DNA of 20,854 nucleotides, taken from GCA-003244245 sp036521655. Its GTDB lineage: Bacteria > Actinomycetota > Actinomycetes > Mycobacteriales > Pseudonocardiaceae. This document shows positions 1 to 7,796 of this stretch, in pieces. The stretch covers positions 1-20,854 of the forward strand of contig DATDHI010000014.1 of NCBI GenBank assembly GCA_036521655.1, in the 5' to 3' direction. A program made the translations under genes and the position numbers. The notes beneath the pieces are model-generated. The model did no database searches. It saw only the letters and a list, made by a program, of their open reading frames with translations, and was not told the origin of the DNA. Position 1 is the first letter of the stretch. Every line of letters begins with the position of its first letter.

Positions 1-592
1 GAACGACGTGCTGTTGTCGGTGGTGACCGGGGCCTTGCGGGAATGGCTCATCGCCCGGGGCGATCCAGTGGAGGGGATGATCCTGCGGGCATTCATCCCG
101 GTCAGCCAGCGGGCCAGGTCACACAAGCGGATGGGCGGCAACCGGCTGTCGGGTTACCTCTGCGAACTTCCGGTCGGCGAGGCCGATCCGGGCAAGCGGC
201 TGAAGGCGATCCGGGAGGCGATGGAGAGGTGCAAGGCGGCCGGAACCAGCCGCGGTCCTGGGGCGGTACCGCTGCTCGCCGACCGGTTGCCACCCTTGCT
301 GCACCGGATGGTGGCTCCAGTGGCCGGTCAGGGCGCCCCTCTGCTGTTCGACCTGATGGTGACCAGCGTCCCGCTGCCGAGGATCCCGTTCATGTTGGAC
401 GGCGCGGAACTGGAGGAGATCTTTCCGCTGGCGCCGCTCGCGGCCGGTCAGGCCCTTGTCATTGGGCTGTCCTGTTACCGGGACAGCGCATACGTCGGCC
501 TGCTCGCCGACCGGGAAGGCCTGCCGGATGTGCAGCGGCTCGCCGAGGCGATGCAGACGGCGGCGGTCACCCTGGACCGTCAGACTGCATGA
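1..592 (+). CDS. Wax-ester synthase/diacylglycerol acyltransferase, C-terminal part (5'-truncated by window edge)
   Basis: The open frame runs in from the left edge; the first readable residues are NDVLLSVVTGALREWL, which matches the conserved NDV block in the middle of actinobacterial WS/DGAT proteins. The remainder matches the C-terminal DUF1298 half: an (R)AFIPVSQR segment, a GNRLSGYLCELPVGE segment, and near the end GQALVIGLSCYRDSAYVGLLADRE, read here as the usual 'nice expression of the G-x-L-x-I-x-x-x-S-Y' block. The N-terminal acyltransferase motif HHxxxDG would lie outside the window, so activity cannot be judged. The family esterifies acyl-CoA to diacylglycerol or fatty alcohols at the membrane to make storage lipids. 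The methionine codon at 8 is internal and is not the start. Family assignment is fairly sure; substrate is not known. Confidence 0.85.
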   Translation, partial: NDVLLSVVTGALREWLIARGDPVEGMILRAFIPVSQRARSHKRMGGNRLSGYLCELPVGEADPGKRLKAIREAMERCKAAGTSRGPGAVPLLADRLPPLLHRMVAPVAGQGAPLLFDLMVTSVPLPRIPFMLDGAELEEIFPLAPLAAGQALVIGLSCYRDSAYVGLLADREGLPDVQRLAEAMQTAAVTLDRQTA

Positions 593-637
593 CCGCGTCG
601 CGTCGTAAGCGGACTACCGCCAGTGATCGCGCCAGGC

Positions 638-649
638 TAGGCTTGCTCC
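638..649 (+). promoter_or_regulatory. Putative leaderless promoter (-10 TAGGCT) of the YceI-like gene
   Basis: TAGGCT at 638-643 fits the actinobacterial TANNNT -10 hexamer. Six nucleotides separate it from the GTG at 650, so transcription would begin at or next to the start codon. No Shine-Dalgarno sequence precedes the GTG, which agrees with leaderless translation. No clear -35 is seen. Confidence 0.45.
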
Positions 650-1138
650 GTGGCTACATTTGATGCTGCGGCGGTGGACTGCCGGGTCTCGGTCTTTCGT
701 GGGGGTTTGATGTCCTCGATGGGCCACGACGTCACCCTCCAGGTGACGAGCTTGTCCCTGGAGGTGGGGGACGGCGACTCGATCACAGCCGAGTTCGATG
801 CGGGCTCGCTGCGCTTGGTAACCGAAGCGGTCTCGGCGTCCGATCGTAAGGAAATCGAGCGCAATGCCGAGAAGACACTCGAAGTGAAGAAGCACCCGAA
901 GATCGGGTTTAGCTCGGTGTCCGTAGTGCGCCAGGGTGACCGTGCGCGTATCGAGGGGGATCTGACGTTGCACGGCGTGACGAGCCCGATCTCGGTCGAA
1001 GCCCGCGACGATGGCAAGCACTGGAACGCCGAGATCGTCCTCGACCAGCGCAAGTTCGGCATCAAGCCGTATTCCATGCTCGGCGCGCTCAAGGTCAAGC
1101 CCGACGTCACGGTGCACATCAGCGTCCCCCATCCCTGA
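650..1138 (+). CDS. YceI-like family protein
   Basis: This 162-residue protein has the YceI lipocalin-like pattern: an early GHDVTLQV strand, a central KHPKIGFSSVSV segment, the LTLHGVTSPISV segment characteristic of the family (T-G/H-x-L-T-L-H-G-V-T), and a C-terminal FGIKPYSMLGALKVKPDV block. YceI folds bind isoprenoid or other lipid-like ligands in a beta-barrel. There is no signal peptide, so the protein is probably cytosolic, unlike E. coli YceI. The start is GTG 650, chosen because a -10-like TAGGCT lies six bases upstream and no ribosome-binding site exists. It follows the acyltransferase by 57 nt and converges on the lycopene cyclase gene. The ligand cannot be deduced. Confidence 0.85.
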   Translation: MATFDAAAVDCRVSVFRGGLMSSMGHDVTLQVTSLSLEVGDGDSITAEFDAGSLRLVTEAVSASDRKEIERNAEKTLEVKKHPKIGFSSVSVVRQGDRARIEGDLTLHGVTSPISVEARDDGKHWNAEIVLDQRKFGIKPYSMLGALKVKPDVTVHISVPHP

Positions 1139-1204
1139 CAGACCCGGTCGGTGTCGCTGCCCGCGTCAAGGTTGGCGATCGCAGCCAGTGGGCCCGGCGC
1201 GGCA

Positions 1205-2386
1205 TCAACCAGTCAGCTCGCGCGGATCGAGCGCACCGAAGACCAGCCGCCGGCGAAGCCACCACGGGGAGGCGGCGAACAGTGCGCCCATCGCCGCGGC
1301 GCTGCCCTGGACGTCCTCGCGGCCGGTGAGGTAGGCCCAGCGGTGTCGCTCCGCAAGGCTGAAGAACACATCGAAGAAGTCTGGGACAAGCTCGGGTGGG
1401 AAGCGCAGCAGCGACTCGAGGCTGCGGCGCCGCAGGGTGTGCACCGCCAGCGCGGCCGGGCTCCACACCGTCCGCCACGCGGCCGCTCCGGCAGCCGCCG
1501 AACCGCCGCGCTGCAGCCCCTCTCGGACGGCGGCGGCCACCCGAGGGGCCAGGCGCAACGATGTGGCCACGCTGTAGCCGGTGGCTGGGTGCACCAGCGG
1601 GCTCGCTGCCCCGAATGGCACCACGGGCCCGCGCCAGTCCGAGACCGCAGGTAGCGGCCGGTCCACCGGGATGCGCACCCGCTCCTCGCTGCCGGTGGGC
1701 ACCGCGATGCGGTGGTGGGCCAGCCGGGCGTGGAGCCGGCGACGCAGTACCGCCAGCGCGAGCCCCGGACGGCGTGCCAGCGACGTCTCCTCGAGCAGCA
1801 CTCGATCCGGCGTCACCGGCACCGCGTAGAGGAATGTGGGCCAGCCCGGCTCGCCGTGGTGTGGCCGCCAGTCCATGAACAACGCTGTGCCTGGAGTCAC
1901 CAGATCCCGTGCGGCGTCTGCGTCGACCAGCACGCCCACTGCGGTCTGCTCCGCCGTCGGCCGGCGACGGTTGGCGCCGAGCACCGAGCGTGCCGCGCCG
2001 GTTGCGTCGAGTAGCAAGGAGGCTCGCCGCTGGCTGCCGTCCAGATCCGCGGTAACCCCGTTCGGATCCGGGCGGGCATCCCGCACCCGGCCCTTGACCA
2101 CCCTGACCGGCGCGGCGCCGAGCCGGTCCCGTAGCGCACCGTTGTCCAGCACCACATACTCCCAGCCCAGCCGGTGACCAGTAGTGCCGATCGCCTGGCC
2201 GGAGCCGGTCGCCGCCACCGCCGCGTCAAACTGGTCGGGCAGCTCGCCTCGCCAGGAGCCGTAGGTGGCACGCCACGGCCGGTCCGGCGCAGGGTCCACG
2301 AGCTCGGTGTCCAGCCCTAGCCGCGCGCAGGCCGCCGCCACCGCCCATCCCGCCGGGCCACCTCCAGCCACCAGCACATCGATCAC
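1205..2386 (-). CDS. crtY: Lycopene beta-cyclase, CrtL/CrtY type
   Basis: The 393-residue flavoprotein begins with a dinucleotide-binding GGGPAG at residues 8-13 and then DPAPDRPWRATYGSW (31-45), the conserved cyclase N-terminal block. FMDWR (170-174), LLEETSL (197-203, containing the conserved Glu region) and GAASPLVHPATGYSV (259-273) are further hallmarks of lycopene cyclases. The enzyme would close beta-ionone rings on lycopene using bound reduced FAD. Length is normal for the family. The start is GTG 2386 with a leaderless-type -10 six bases upstream. No other carotenoid gene (crtE, crtB, crtI) is in the window, so it is an isolated cyclase here. It is divergent from the release-factor gene and convergent with the YceI-like gene. 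Confidence 0.88.
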   Translation of the reverse strand: MIDVLVAGGGPAGWAVAAACARLGLDTELVDPAPDRPWRATYGSWRGELPDQFDAAVAATGSGQAIGTTGHRLGWEYVVLDNGALRDRLGAAPVRVVKGRVRDARPDPNGVTADLDGSQRRASLLLDATGAARSVLGANRRRPTAEQTAVGVLVDADAARDLVTPGTALFMDWRPHHGEPGWPTFLYAVPVTPDRVLLEETSLARRPGLALAVLRRRLHARLAHHRIAVPTGSEERVRIPVDRPLPAVSDWRGPVVPFGAASPLVHPATGYSVATSLRLAPRVAAAVREGLQRGGSAAAGAAAWRTVWSPAALAVHTLRRRSLESLLRFPPELVPDFFDVFFSLAERHRWAYLTGREDVQGSAAAMGALFAASPWWLRRRLVFGALDPRELTG

Positions 2387-2398
2387 CAGGGCACGCTA
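2387..2398 (-). promoter_or_regulatory. Putative leaderless promoter (-10 TAGCGT) of the lycopene cyclase gene
   Basis: On the minus strand TAGCGT (2398-2393) is followed by six bases and then the GTG start at 2386. The same hexamer and spacing occur before the divergent gene at 2510. An inverted copy, GTAGCGT at 2412-2418, forms a 7-bp dyad with the -10 region (ACGCTAC, 2393-2399). Confidence 0.5.
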
Positions 2399-2497
2399 CG
2401 CGGGTCCCTGAGTAGCGTTACCGGCTACACCATGGCGGCGTGCGCGAGCGCGACGATCGGCAACCCGAGCCGCCGGCTGGGCTCATGTCACGGCGCG

Positions 2498-2509
2498 TAG
2501 CGTGCACTG
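2498..2509 (+). promoter_or_regulatory. Putative leaderless promoter (-10 TAGCGT) of the acVLRF1 gene
   Basis: TAGCGT at 2498-2503 is followed by GCACTG and then the GTG start at 2510. No ribosome-binding site is present. The geometry is identical to that of the divergent cyclase gene. Confidence 0.5.
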
Positions 2510-3217
2510 GTGCGCCGGACCAGAGAACTTGCCGCCGGTGGCCGCGCGGTGGAGGTGGAGCCCGAGCAGCTGACGGGATTCTTGGAGCGGTTCGCCGCCG
2601 GTCACGGTGGTGCGCTGACCACCATCGTCGGGCCGCGGCGGGTAGACGTGATGGCCGCCGATGGCTGGACCGCGTCGATCCCGGTGCCATTCAGTCCACT
2701 ATCGGCGCCGGTCGGGCAGCGGGCCGGCCTCCAGACGGACGACCTGCTCGACCACCTGTTGGCGCCCAGGACAATCGGGCTGCTGCTGGTGCGTCTGGGC
2801 GGGTACAGCGTCGGGATCGCCCGCGCCGGGGTGGTGCTCACCTCCAGCACCGGCAGCCGGTTGGTCCATGGTCGTTCCGCCGCGGGAGGGCAGTCCCAGC
2901 AGCGTTTCGCTCGCCGCCGGGAGGGCCAGGCCCGAGTAGCGCTGCGCGCTGCCGCGGACACTGTGGCGCGGGTACTGCTGCCGCGCGCGGAGGAGCTGGA
3001 CGCCGTCGTTCTCGGCGGGGACGCGGCGGCGCTGCGCAAGGTGACCGCCGACCCGCGATTGGCCGCGTTGCTTCTGCGGGCCGAGCCCCGTGTGCTGGAC
3101 ATCCCCGAGCCGCGCCGCGCGGTGCTCGACGACACCGCCCGAAGGGCGCAGTGCGTCGAAGTCCAACTGCGTCAAGGGCCAGCTGAACCCGCTGGATCAG
3201 CCACTGTCACGGGCTGA
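2510..3217 (+). CDS. acVLRF1 family peptidyl-tRNA hydrolase (Vms1/ANKZF1-like release factor)
   Basis: The 235-residue product matches the actinobacterial/chloroflexi VLRF1 family, bacterial relatives of eukaryotic Vms1/ANKZF1, which release nascent chains from peptidyl-tRNA on stalled large ribosomal subunits. Visible marks are the GGYSVGIARAGVVLTSSTGSR strand region and AAGGQSQQRFARRREGQ, with the catalytic-type GGQ loop at residues 126-128 followed by a basic helix. The C-terminal half, with LDAVVLGGDAAALRKVTADPRLAALL and RVLDIPEPRR, is the usual release-factor-like alpha/beta fold. The start GTG 2510 is fixed by the leaderless -10. The stop TGA abuts the stop of the convergent hepT remnant, the two sharing the TGATCA at 3215-3220. 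The role in ribosome rescue is inferred from family. Confidence 0.82.
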   Translation: MRRTRELAAGGRAVEVEPEQLTGFLERFAAGHGGALTTIVGPRRVDVMAADGWTASIPVPFSPLSAPVGQRAGLQTDDLLDHLLAPRTIGLLLVRLGGYSVGIARAGVVLTSSTGSRLVHGRSAAGGQSQQRFARRREGQARVALRAAADTVARVLLPRAEELDAVVLGGDAAALRKVTADPRLAALLLRAEPRVLDIPEPRRAVLDDTARRAQCVEVQLRQGPAEPAGSATVTG

Positions 3218-3478
3218 TCAGCTGGCGCGGCTGACGAACTCGGCCACCTGCTGCACGTAGCGGCGGTAGCAGCCGAGGGCGCCGACGACATGCTCGTTGA
3301 TGGCCGTGGCGAGCTCCACGAGCTGGGTGAGGATGCGCTCGACGCCGTATCGGAGCATCCGGTTCTCGGCCAGCGGGAGCTCTCCTGCCGCATCAACGTC
3401 GGCGAGGTCGTCGAGGAGCCCTCGTAGGGCCGACAGCCTGGCCTGGACGATCGACGGGTCGAGACGCCGTGGCGTCAT
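3218..3478 (-). pseudogene. hepT: HepT-like toxin remnant with internal core deletion
   Basis: Starting at ATG 3478 the 86-residue product reads MTPRRLDPSIVQARL, then a helical MLRYGVERILTQLVELATAIN segment typical of HepT (DUF86), but jumps from INEHVVGAL directly to a C-terminal CYRRYVQQVAEF helix. The middle of a normal HepT (about 135-145 residues), carrying the RX4HXY RNase motif, is absent; the frame is kept. HepT is the HEPN RNase toxin of the MntA/HepT system. Loss of the motif should remove toxicity. It overlaps the upstream mntA remnant by 4 nt (ATGA), so the original operon layout survives. An upstream ATG at 3520 is possible but ignores this overlap. Deletion is inferred from remembered family structure rather than an alignment. 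Confidence 0.65.
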
Positions 3479-3747
3479 GGGCGATCCGCCATCAGCTCCA
3501 GGTCCAGCCGCCGCATCCACTCGGTGCCCAGCCGCTGCCCGCTGGCCCTCATCTGCTGCCGAGCGAACTCACCCGATCGGTACTCGTACAACGGGTCGCC
3601 GGGCACCAGTGCATGCTGGCGGGCCACGGCACCGGCCCGATCGACATCGAGCAGGTCGACACGGTCGCTGTCGACCAGGTCCTCAAGGCGGCCGTCGATG
3701 GCGGCGTCACGGAGCCGCCGCGCCGCACCAAGGGGACTGATCGCCAC
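3475..3747 (-). pseudogene. mntA: MntA-like nucleotidyltransferase antitoxin remnant, catalytic core missing
   Basis: The predicted product (90 residues from GTG 3747; 94 from ATG 3759) starts with AISPLGAARRLRDAAIDGRL, like the N-terminus of actinobacterial MntA-type nucleotidyltransferases, and ends with DRVDLLDVDRAGAVARQHAL, a PLYEYRSGEFARQQMRA segment and TEWMRRLDLELM, like their C-terminus. The central nucleotidyltransferase motif GSX10DXD that should lie between them is absent. In functional systems MntA AMPylates HepT to neutralise it. Here both partners keep both ends but lack the middle. GTG 3747 is preferred because a TATGCT -10 sits seven bases upstream and homologues begin near this point. 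It lies 42 nt downstream of the SDR gene, same strand. Confidence 0.6.
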
Positions 3748-3760
3748 GTCGCCGAGCATA
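3748..3760 (-). promoter_or_regulatory. Putative leaderless promoter (-10 TATGCT) of the mntA remnant
   Basis: On the minus strand TATGCT (3760-3755) is followed by seven bases and GTG at 3747. The alternative ATG at 3759 would fall inside this hexamer. Confidence 0.35.
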
Positions 3761-3789
3761 GTTCAGGCGGGGCGTCGCCCCCGGTGGAG

Positions 3790-4575
3790 TTACCGCAGGG
3801 GGCCGGTGGCGAGCAGGCCGCCGTCCACTCGCACCGTCTCACCGGTGATCCAGGAGGCAGCGTCGGAGACGAGGAACGCGACGAGCGCGGCGACGTCGGC
3901 GGGTGTGCCTAGCCGGCCGATCGGATAGGCCTTCGCGACCTGCTCCTCACCGCGCGCATAGAGAGCGGTGGAGAATGTCGTCTTCACCACTGCCGGGGCC
4001 ACCGCGTTCACCCGGATCGACGGCCCGAGCTCCCAGGCCAGCTCCTCGGTGAGCCGGATCAGGGCCGCCTTCGACATCCCGTAGGCGGCAATCGCTCCGG
4101 TGGAGCGTAATCCCGCGACCGAGGCCATGTTGACCACCGCGCCGCCATGCTCGGCCATCCACGCCCGGTGCGCCTGCTGCACGAAACCCAATGCGGCCAC
4201 CACGTTGACGTCGAGGATCTTGCGTACCGCACCGAGATCGGCCTGCATCAACGACCCGTATACCGGGTTTATCCCAGCGTTGTTGACCAGCACGTCCAGC
4301 GATCCGAAACGCTCGACGGTCCGGTCCACCGCCTCGGCCCGGGCAGCGGCGTCACCGGCGTTTCCGGGTAGTGCCAGCACCCGGTCGGCGCCGTCCTCGA
4401 CGGTGCTGGCCAGTTCCTGAGCCGCGGTGCGCAGCTCCTCGGGCTTGCGGGCAGTAATCGTCACGGCGGCGCCGCGGGCGAGCAGTTCACTGGCGATCGC
4501 GTTCCCGATGCCGCGGCTGGCACCGGTCACCAGAGCGACTCGTCCGGCGAGGTCGAGAGGGGGATCGGTTGTCAT
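3790..4575 (-). CDS. Short-chain dehydrogenase/reductase (FabG-like SDR)
   Basis: A classical SDR of 261 residues. The cofactor loop TGASRGIG is at 17-24, NNAG at 98-101, catalytic Ser at 152 in NMASVAG, and Y165-x3-K169 as YGMSK. Basic residues after the second strand (TARKPEE, 41-47) suggest NADP(H). The ending SDAASWITGETVRVDGG is typical of 3-oxoacyl-ACP reductase-like members. It would reduce a keto group or oxidise a hydroxyl; substrate is not deducible. ATG 4575 has a clear GGAGG five bases upstream, and the -10-like TAGGGT lies at 4604-4599. The gene is divergent from the ABC-F leader region and precedes the toxin-antitoxin remnant. Confidence 0.88.
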   Translation of the reverse strand: MTTDPPLDLAGRVALVTGASRGIGNAIASELLARGAAVTITARKPEELRTAAQELASTVEDGADRVLALPGNAGDAAARAEAVDRTVERFGSLDVLVNNAGINPVYGSLMQADLGAVRKILDVNVVAALGFVQQAHRAWMAEHGGAVVNMASVAGLRSTGAIAAYGMSKAALIRLTEELAWELGPSIRVNAVAPAVVKTTFSTALYARGEEQVAKAYPIGRLGTPADVAALVAFLVSDAASWITGETVRVDGGLLATGPLR

Positions 4576-4598
4576 GGCACCTCCGCGGGGATCCCGTC

Positions 4599-4604
4599 AC
4601 CCTA
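4599..4604 (-). promoter_or_regulatory. Putative -10 (TAGGGT) of the SDR gene
   Basis: TAGGGT on the minus strand lies 23 bases before ATG 4575. A transcript starting near 4592 would have a short leader containing the GGAGG ribosome-binding site. The -35 is not clear. Confidence 0.35.
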
Positions 4605-4623
4605 ATCCGGGTGCCATCGCCGG

Positions 4624-4636
4624 TAGTATGGGATTC
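4624..4636 (+). promoter_or_regulatory. Putative promoter (-10 TAGTAT) of the ABC-F leader transcript
   Basis: TAGTAT at 4624-4629 is the best -10-like element before the ABC-F gene. Seven bases later comes GTG 4637, the start of a five-codon frame. A transcript from here would carry a leader of about 109 nt before the ABC-F start codon. Confidence 0.45.
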
Positions 4637-4654
4637 GTGGTCGCGACAAGCTGA
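4637..4654 (+). CDS. Possible leader peptide (5 codons) upstream of the ABC-F gene
   Basis: GTG 4637 opens a frame reading M-V-A-T-S-stop (TGA 4652-4654). It sits seven bases after a TAGTAT hexamer, the position expected for a leaderless start. Short upstream frames of this kind control many antibiotic-resistance ABC-F genes by ribosome stalling and attenuation, and alternative hairpins follow at 4683-4714. No experiment or conservation supports translation here. A longer in-frame variant from ATG 4628 (8 residues) would begin within the -10. Confidence 0.35.
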   Translation: MVATS

Positions 4655-4682
4655 TGTGCTGCCGGCCCCGCGCGCTACGGCA

Positions 4683-4714
4683 CGTGGGGCGGTGACCCCA
4701 TGCCCGGGGACCCC
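4683..4714 (+). promoter_or_regulatory. Mutually exclusive GC hairpins in the ABC-F leader (attenuator-like)
   Basis: CGTGGGG (4683-4689) can pair with CCCCATG (4696-4702) around a six-base loop. The same CCCC (4696-4699) can instead pair with GGGG at 4706-4709, and CCCC at 4711-4714 offers a third partner. Such competing stems between an upstream short frame and a gene start are what an attenuator looks like, but GC-rich DNA forms stems easily and no U-run follows. Confidence 0.3.
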
Positions 4715-4745
4715 TGCCGGCGACCACCTTTGGAGTTTGCTCACC

Positions 4746-6371
<1,626 letters not shown>

Positions 6372-6415
6372 CCGATCACCTGCTCACGGAGCGTGCCCGG
6401 GCGGACACAGCCCGA

Positions 6416-6428
6416 TAAGATCGTCGCG
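6416..6428 (+). promoter_or_regulatory. Putative promoter (-10 TAAGAT) between the ABC-F and HTH genes
   Basis: TAAGAT at 6416-6421 fits the -10 consensus and is seven bases from a GTG at 6429. It could drive a leaderless small frame or simply the HTH gene at 6575 with a leader of about 146 nt. Confidence 0.35.
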
Positions 6429-6587
6429 GTGGTCCATGATCGTGCGCTCGACCCCGCCGCGGTACCGCTCACCGATCCACCCGGAGATCGTCTGGCGGAG
6501 ATCGCTAACGTGGTCGATCATTGCCGCAAGGGCCGTGACCGGCCTTTCCAGTGTCGGAAGGAAGGCGATTCGAGGTGGCCGACCTGA
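6429..6587 (+). CDS. Possible small leaderless ORF overlapping the HTH gene start
   Basis: GTG 6429 opens a 52-codon frame beginning M-V-H-D-R-A-L-D-P and ending at TGA 6585-6587, thirteen bases inside the HTH gene. It is considered only because a TAAGAT hexamer lies seven bases upstream and because its end would place a terminating ribosome on the HTH start. The product matches no family I know and has no distinctive composition. It may be chance. Confidence 0.2.
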   Translation: MVHDRALDPAAVPLTDPPGDRLAEIANVVDHCRKGRDRPFQCRKEGDSRWPT

Positions 6588-6784
6588 AGAAGGGCAGCAG
6601 GATCACCGGCGCCGCCCGGGACAAGCTCGCATCGGACCTGAAGAAGAAGTACGAGAAAGGCGCCAGTATCCGCGCGCTCGCGGAGTCGACGGGGCGGTCG
6701 TACGGCTTCGTGCACCGGGTGCTGTCGGAGTCCGGGGTCACGCTGCGTGGCCGCGGTGGGGCCACCCGGACGAAGAAGAAGTAG
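6575..6784 (+). CDS. Small helix-turn-helix protein (Rv1473A-like)
   Basis: A 69-residue basic protein. GTG 6575 is chosen because a purine-rich GGAAGGAAGG (6555-6565) precedes it and homologues begin MADLKKGSRITG. After a Lys-rich N-terminus (DLKKKYEKGASI), residues from about 31 read IRALAESTGRSYGFVHRVLSESGV, a compact HTH of the resolvase/Xre-like type in which ALAESTGRS is helix-turn and YGFVHRVL the recognition helix. The tail LRGRGGATRTKKK is strongly basic. It follows the ABC-F gene, as Rv1473A follows Rv1473, so the pair is a conserved neighbourhood. It is annotated as a likely DNA-binding regulator, but small basic proteins can also bind RNA or ribosomes. Confidence 0.78.
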   Translation: MADLKKGSRITGAARDKLASDLKKKYEKGASIRALAESTGRSYGFVHRVLSESGVTLRGRGGATRTKKK

Positions 6785-6810
6785 CCGCATACTCCAGGGC
6801 ACACCCCATA

Positions 6811-6840
6811 GACTCGTCCCGGCGTGCGCCGGGACGAGTC
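6811..6840. terminator. Perfect 13-bp hairpin, probable bidirectional terminator
   Basis: GACTCGTCCCGGC (6811-6823) and GCCGGGACGAGTC (6828-6840) are exact reverse complements around a four-base loop GTGC. It lies between the convergent HTH gene (ends 6784) and amidotransferase gene (stop at 6841-6839), and its right arm includes part of that stop codon. No T-run follows, as is common for actinobacterial terminators. Confidence 0.75.
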
Positions 6841-7672
6841 AGGTTGGTGGACGCGGCGTGAAGGCGACCTGCTTGTCCTCGCCTGGCTGAACGACGAGCG
6901 CCGAACCGGGCGACACCTCGTGCCAGACGCCGGGGAGGTCGCCGAGGGGCTCGGAGACGATCACCCGGGTCTCGTCGGAGAACTGCTGTAGCCGCGCGTC
7001 CTCCGGGTAGAGCGCGCGAACGGCGGGGGCATCAGCGCTCACGAACAGCGAGTTCACCACGGGGCCGCTGGCGTACCGGGCGGCGTACACGCGCTCGCCG
7101 TCGCTCACCCCGACGGTCATCTGTAGTGGCTCGGAGACGCTGTGCCGGCGGCCGGTCTCCTCGACGAACCAGGCCATGCGCTCCAGCGCAGCCAGCGGCT
7201 CGTCCTTGAGCCCGAACGTGAGGGCCAGGTGGAACATCAGCTCGGAGTCCGTCGTGCCCCGGATGCCGTTGAAGATGCCCGGGTCGACCTCGAGCAGGAG
7301 GTCGCGTCGAACCCGCGCGTAGTCATCGATGAACCCGTTGTGCACGAACAGCCACCGCCCGTGCCGGAAAGGATGGCAGTTCGTCTGCTCGACCGGCGTC
7401 CCCGTCGCCGCGCGCACGTGGGCCAGGAACAGCGGTGACAAAATCTGCCCCGACAGCTCGCGCAGGTTGTCGTCGCCCCACGCTGGCGCCACGCTCCGGT
7501 ACAAGCCCGGCACGTCCCGGTCGCCGTACCATCCCAGACCGAAGCCGTCGGCGTTGGGCAAGTTCCCCGTCAGCCGACCCCGGCGGCTCTGCTCGACCAG
7601 CGAGTACTTCGCTTCGTAGAGCAAGGCCTCCGGCCGGATCTCGTTGCCGAAGTAGGCCAGCCACCGGCACAT
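6839..7672 (-). CDS. Class II glutamine amidotransferase (EgtC/YafJ-like)
   Basis: A 277-residue Ntn-hydrolase. MCRWLAYFG places the nucleophile Cys at residue 2, exposed once Met is removed. NADGFGLGWYG, AHVRAATGTPVEQTNCHPF and WLFVHNGFI are the standard GATase-II blocks, and GTTDSELMFHL follows. There is no synthetase domain, so it is a stand-alone amidohydrolase like EgtC (gamma-glutamyl removal) or YafJ. The true EgtC sits in the egt operon at 14143; this copy is a distant paralogue with another, unknown substrate. ATG 7672 has no ribosome-binding site but a TAAGGT -10 six bases upstream. It is divergent from the ABC exporter gene. Confidence 0.85.
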   Translation of the reverse strand: MCRWLAYFGNEIRPEALLYEAKYSLVEQSRRGRLTGNLPNADGFGLGWYGDRDVPGLYRSVAPAWGDDNLRELSGQILSPLFLAHVRAATGTPVEQTNCHPFRHGRWLFVHNGFIDDYARVRRDLLLEVDPGIFNGIRGTTDSELMFHLALTFGLKDEPLAALERMAWFVEETGRRHSVSEPLQMTVGVSDGERVYAARYASGPVVNSLFVSADAPAVRALYPEDARLQQFSDETRVIVSEPLGDLPGVWHEVSPGSALVVQPGEDKQVAFTPRPPT

Positions 7673-7684
7673 GCCACTACCTTA
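7673..7684 (-). promoter_or_regulatory. Putative leaderless promoter (-10 TAAGGT) of the amidotransferase gene
   Basis: On the minus strand TAAGGT (7684-7679) is followed by six bases and ATG 7672. This sets the start at the Cys2-containing methionine. Confidence 0.5.
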
Positions 7685-7796
7685 TCCGGATCGATTGAGG
7701 TGCTCACACACAGCCGCGGCGGGGAACAAACTCGGTTGCTTACAGTGTTGCACCCATAGGGGTCAACCGGGTCGCGCTACCGCGGAGGATGCTCGT

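Noticed and set aside
4569..4745. N-terminal extension of the ABC-F protein to 4569
   Set aside because: The extension crosses the divergent promoter region and leader; the family N-terminus starts at GTG 4746.
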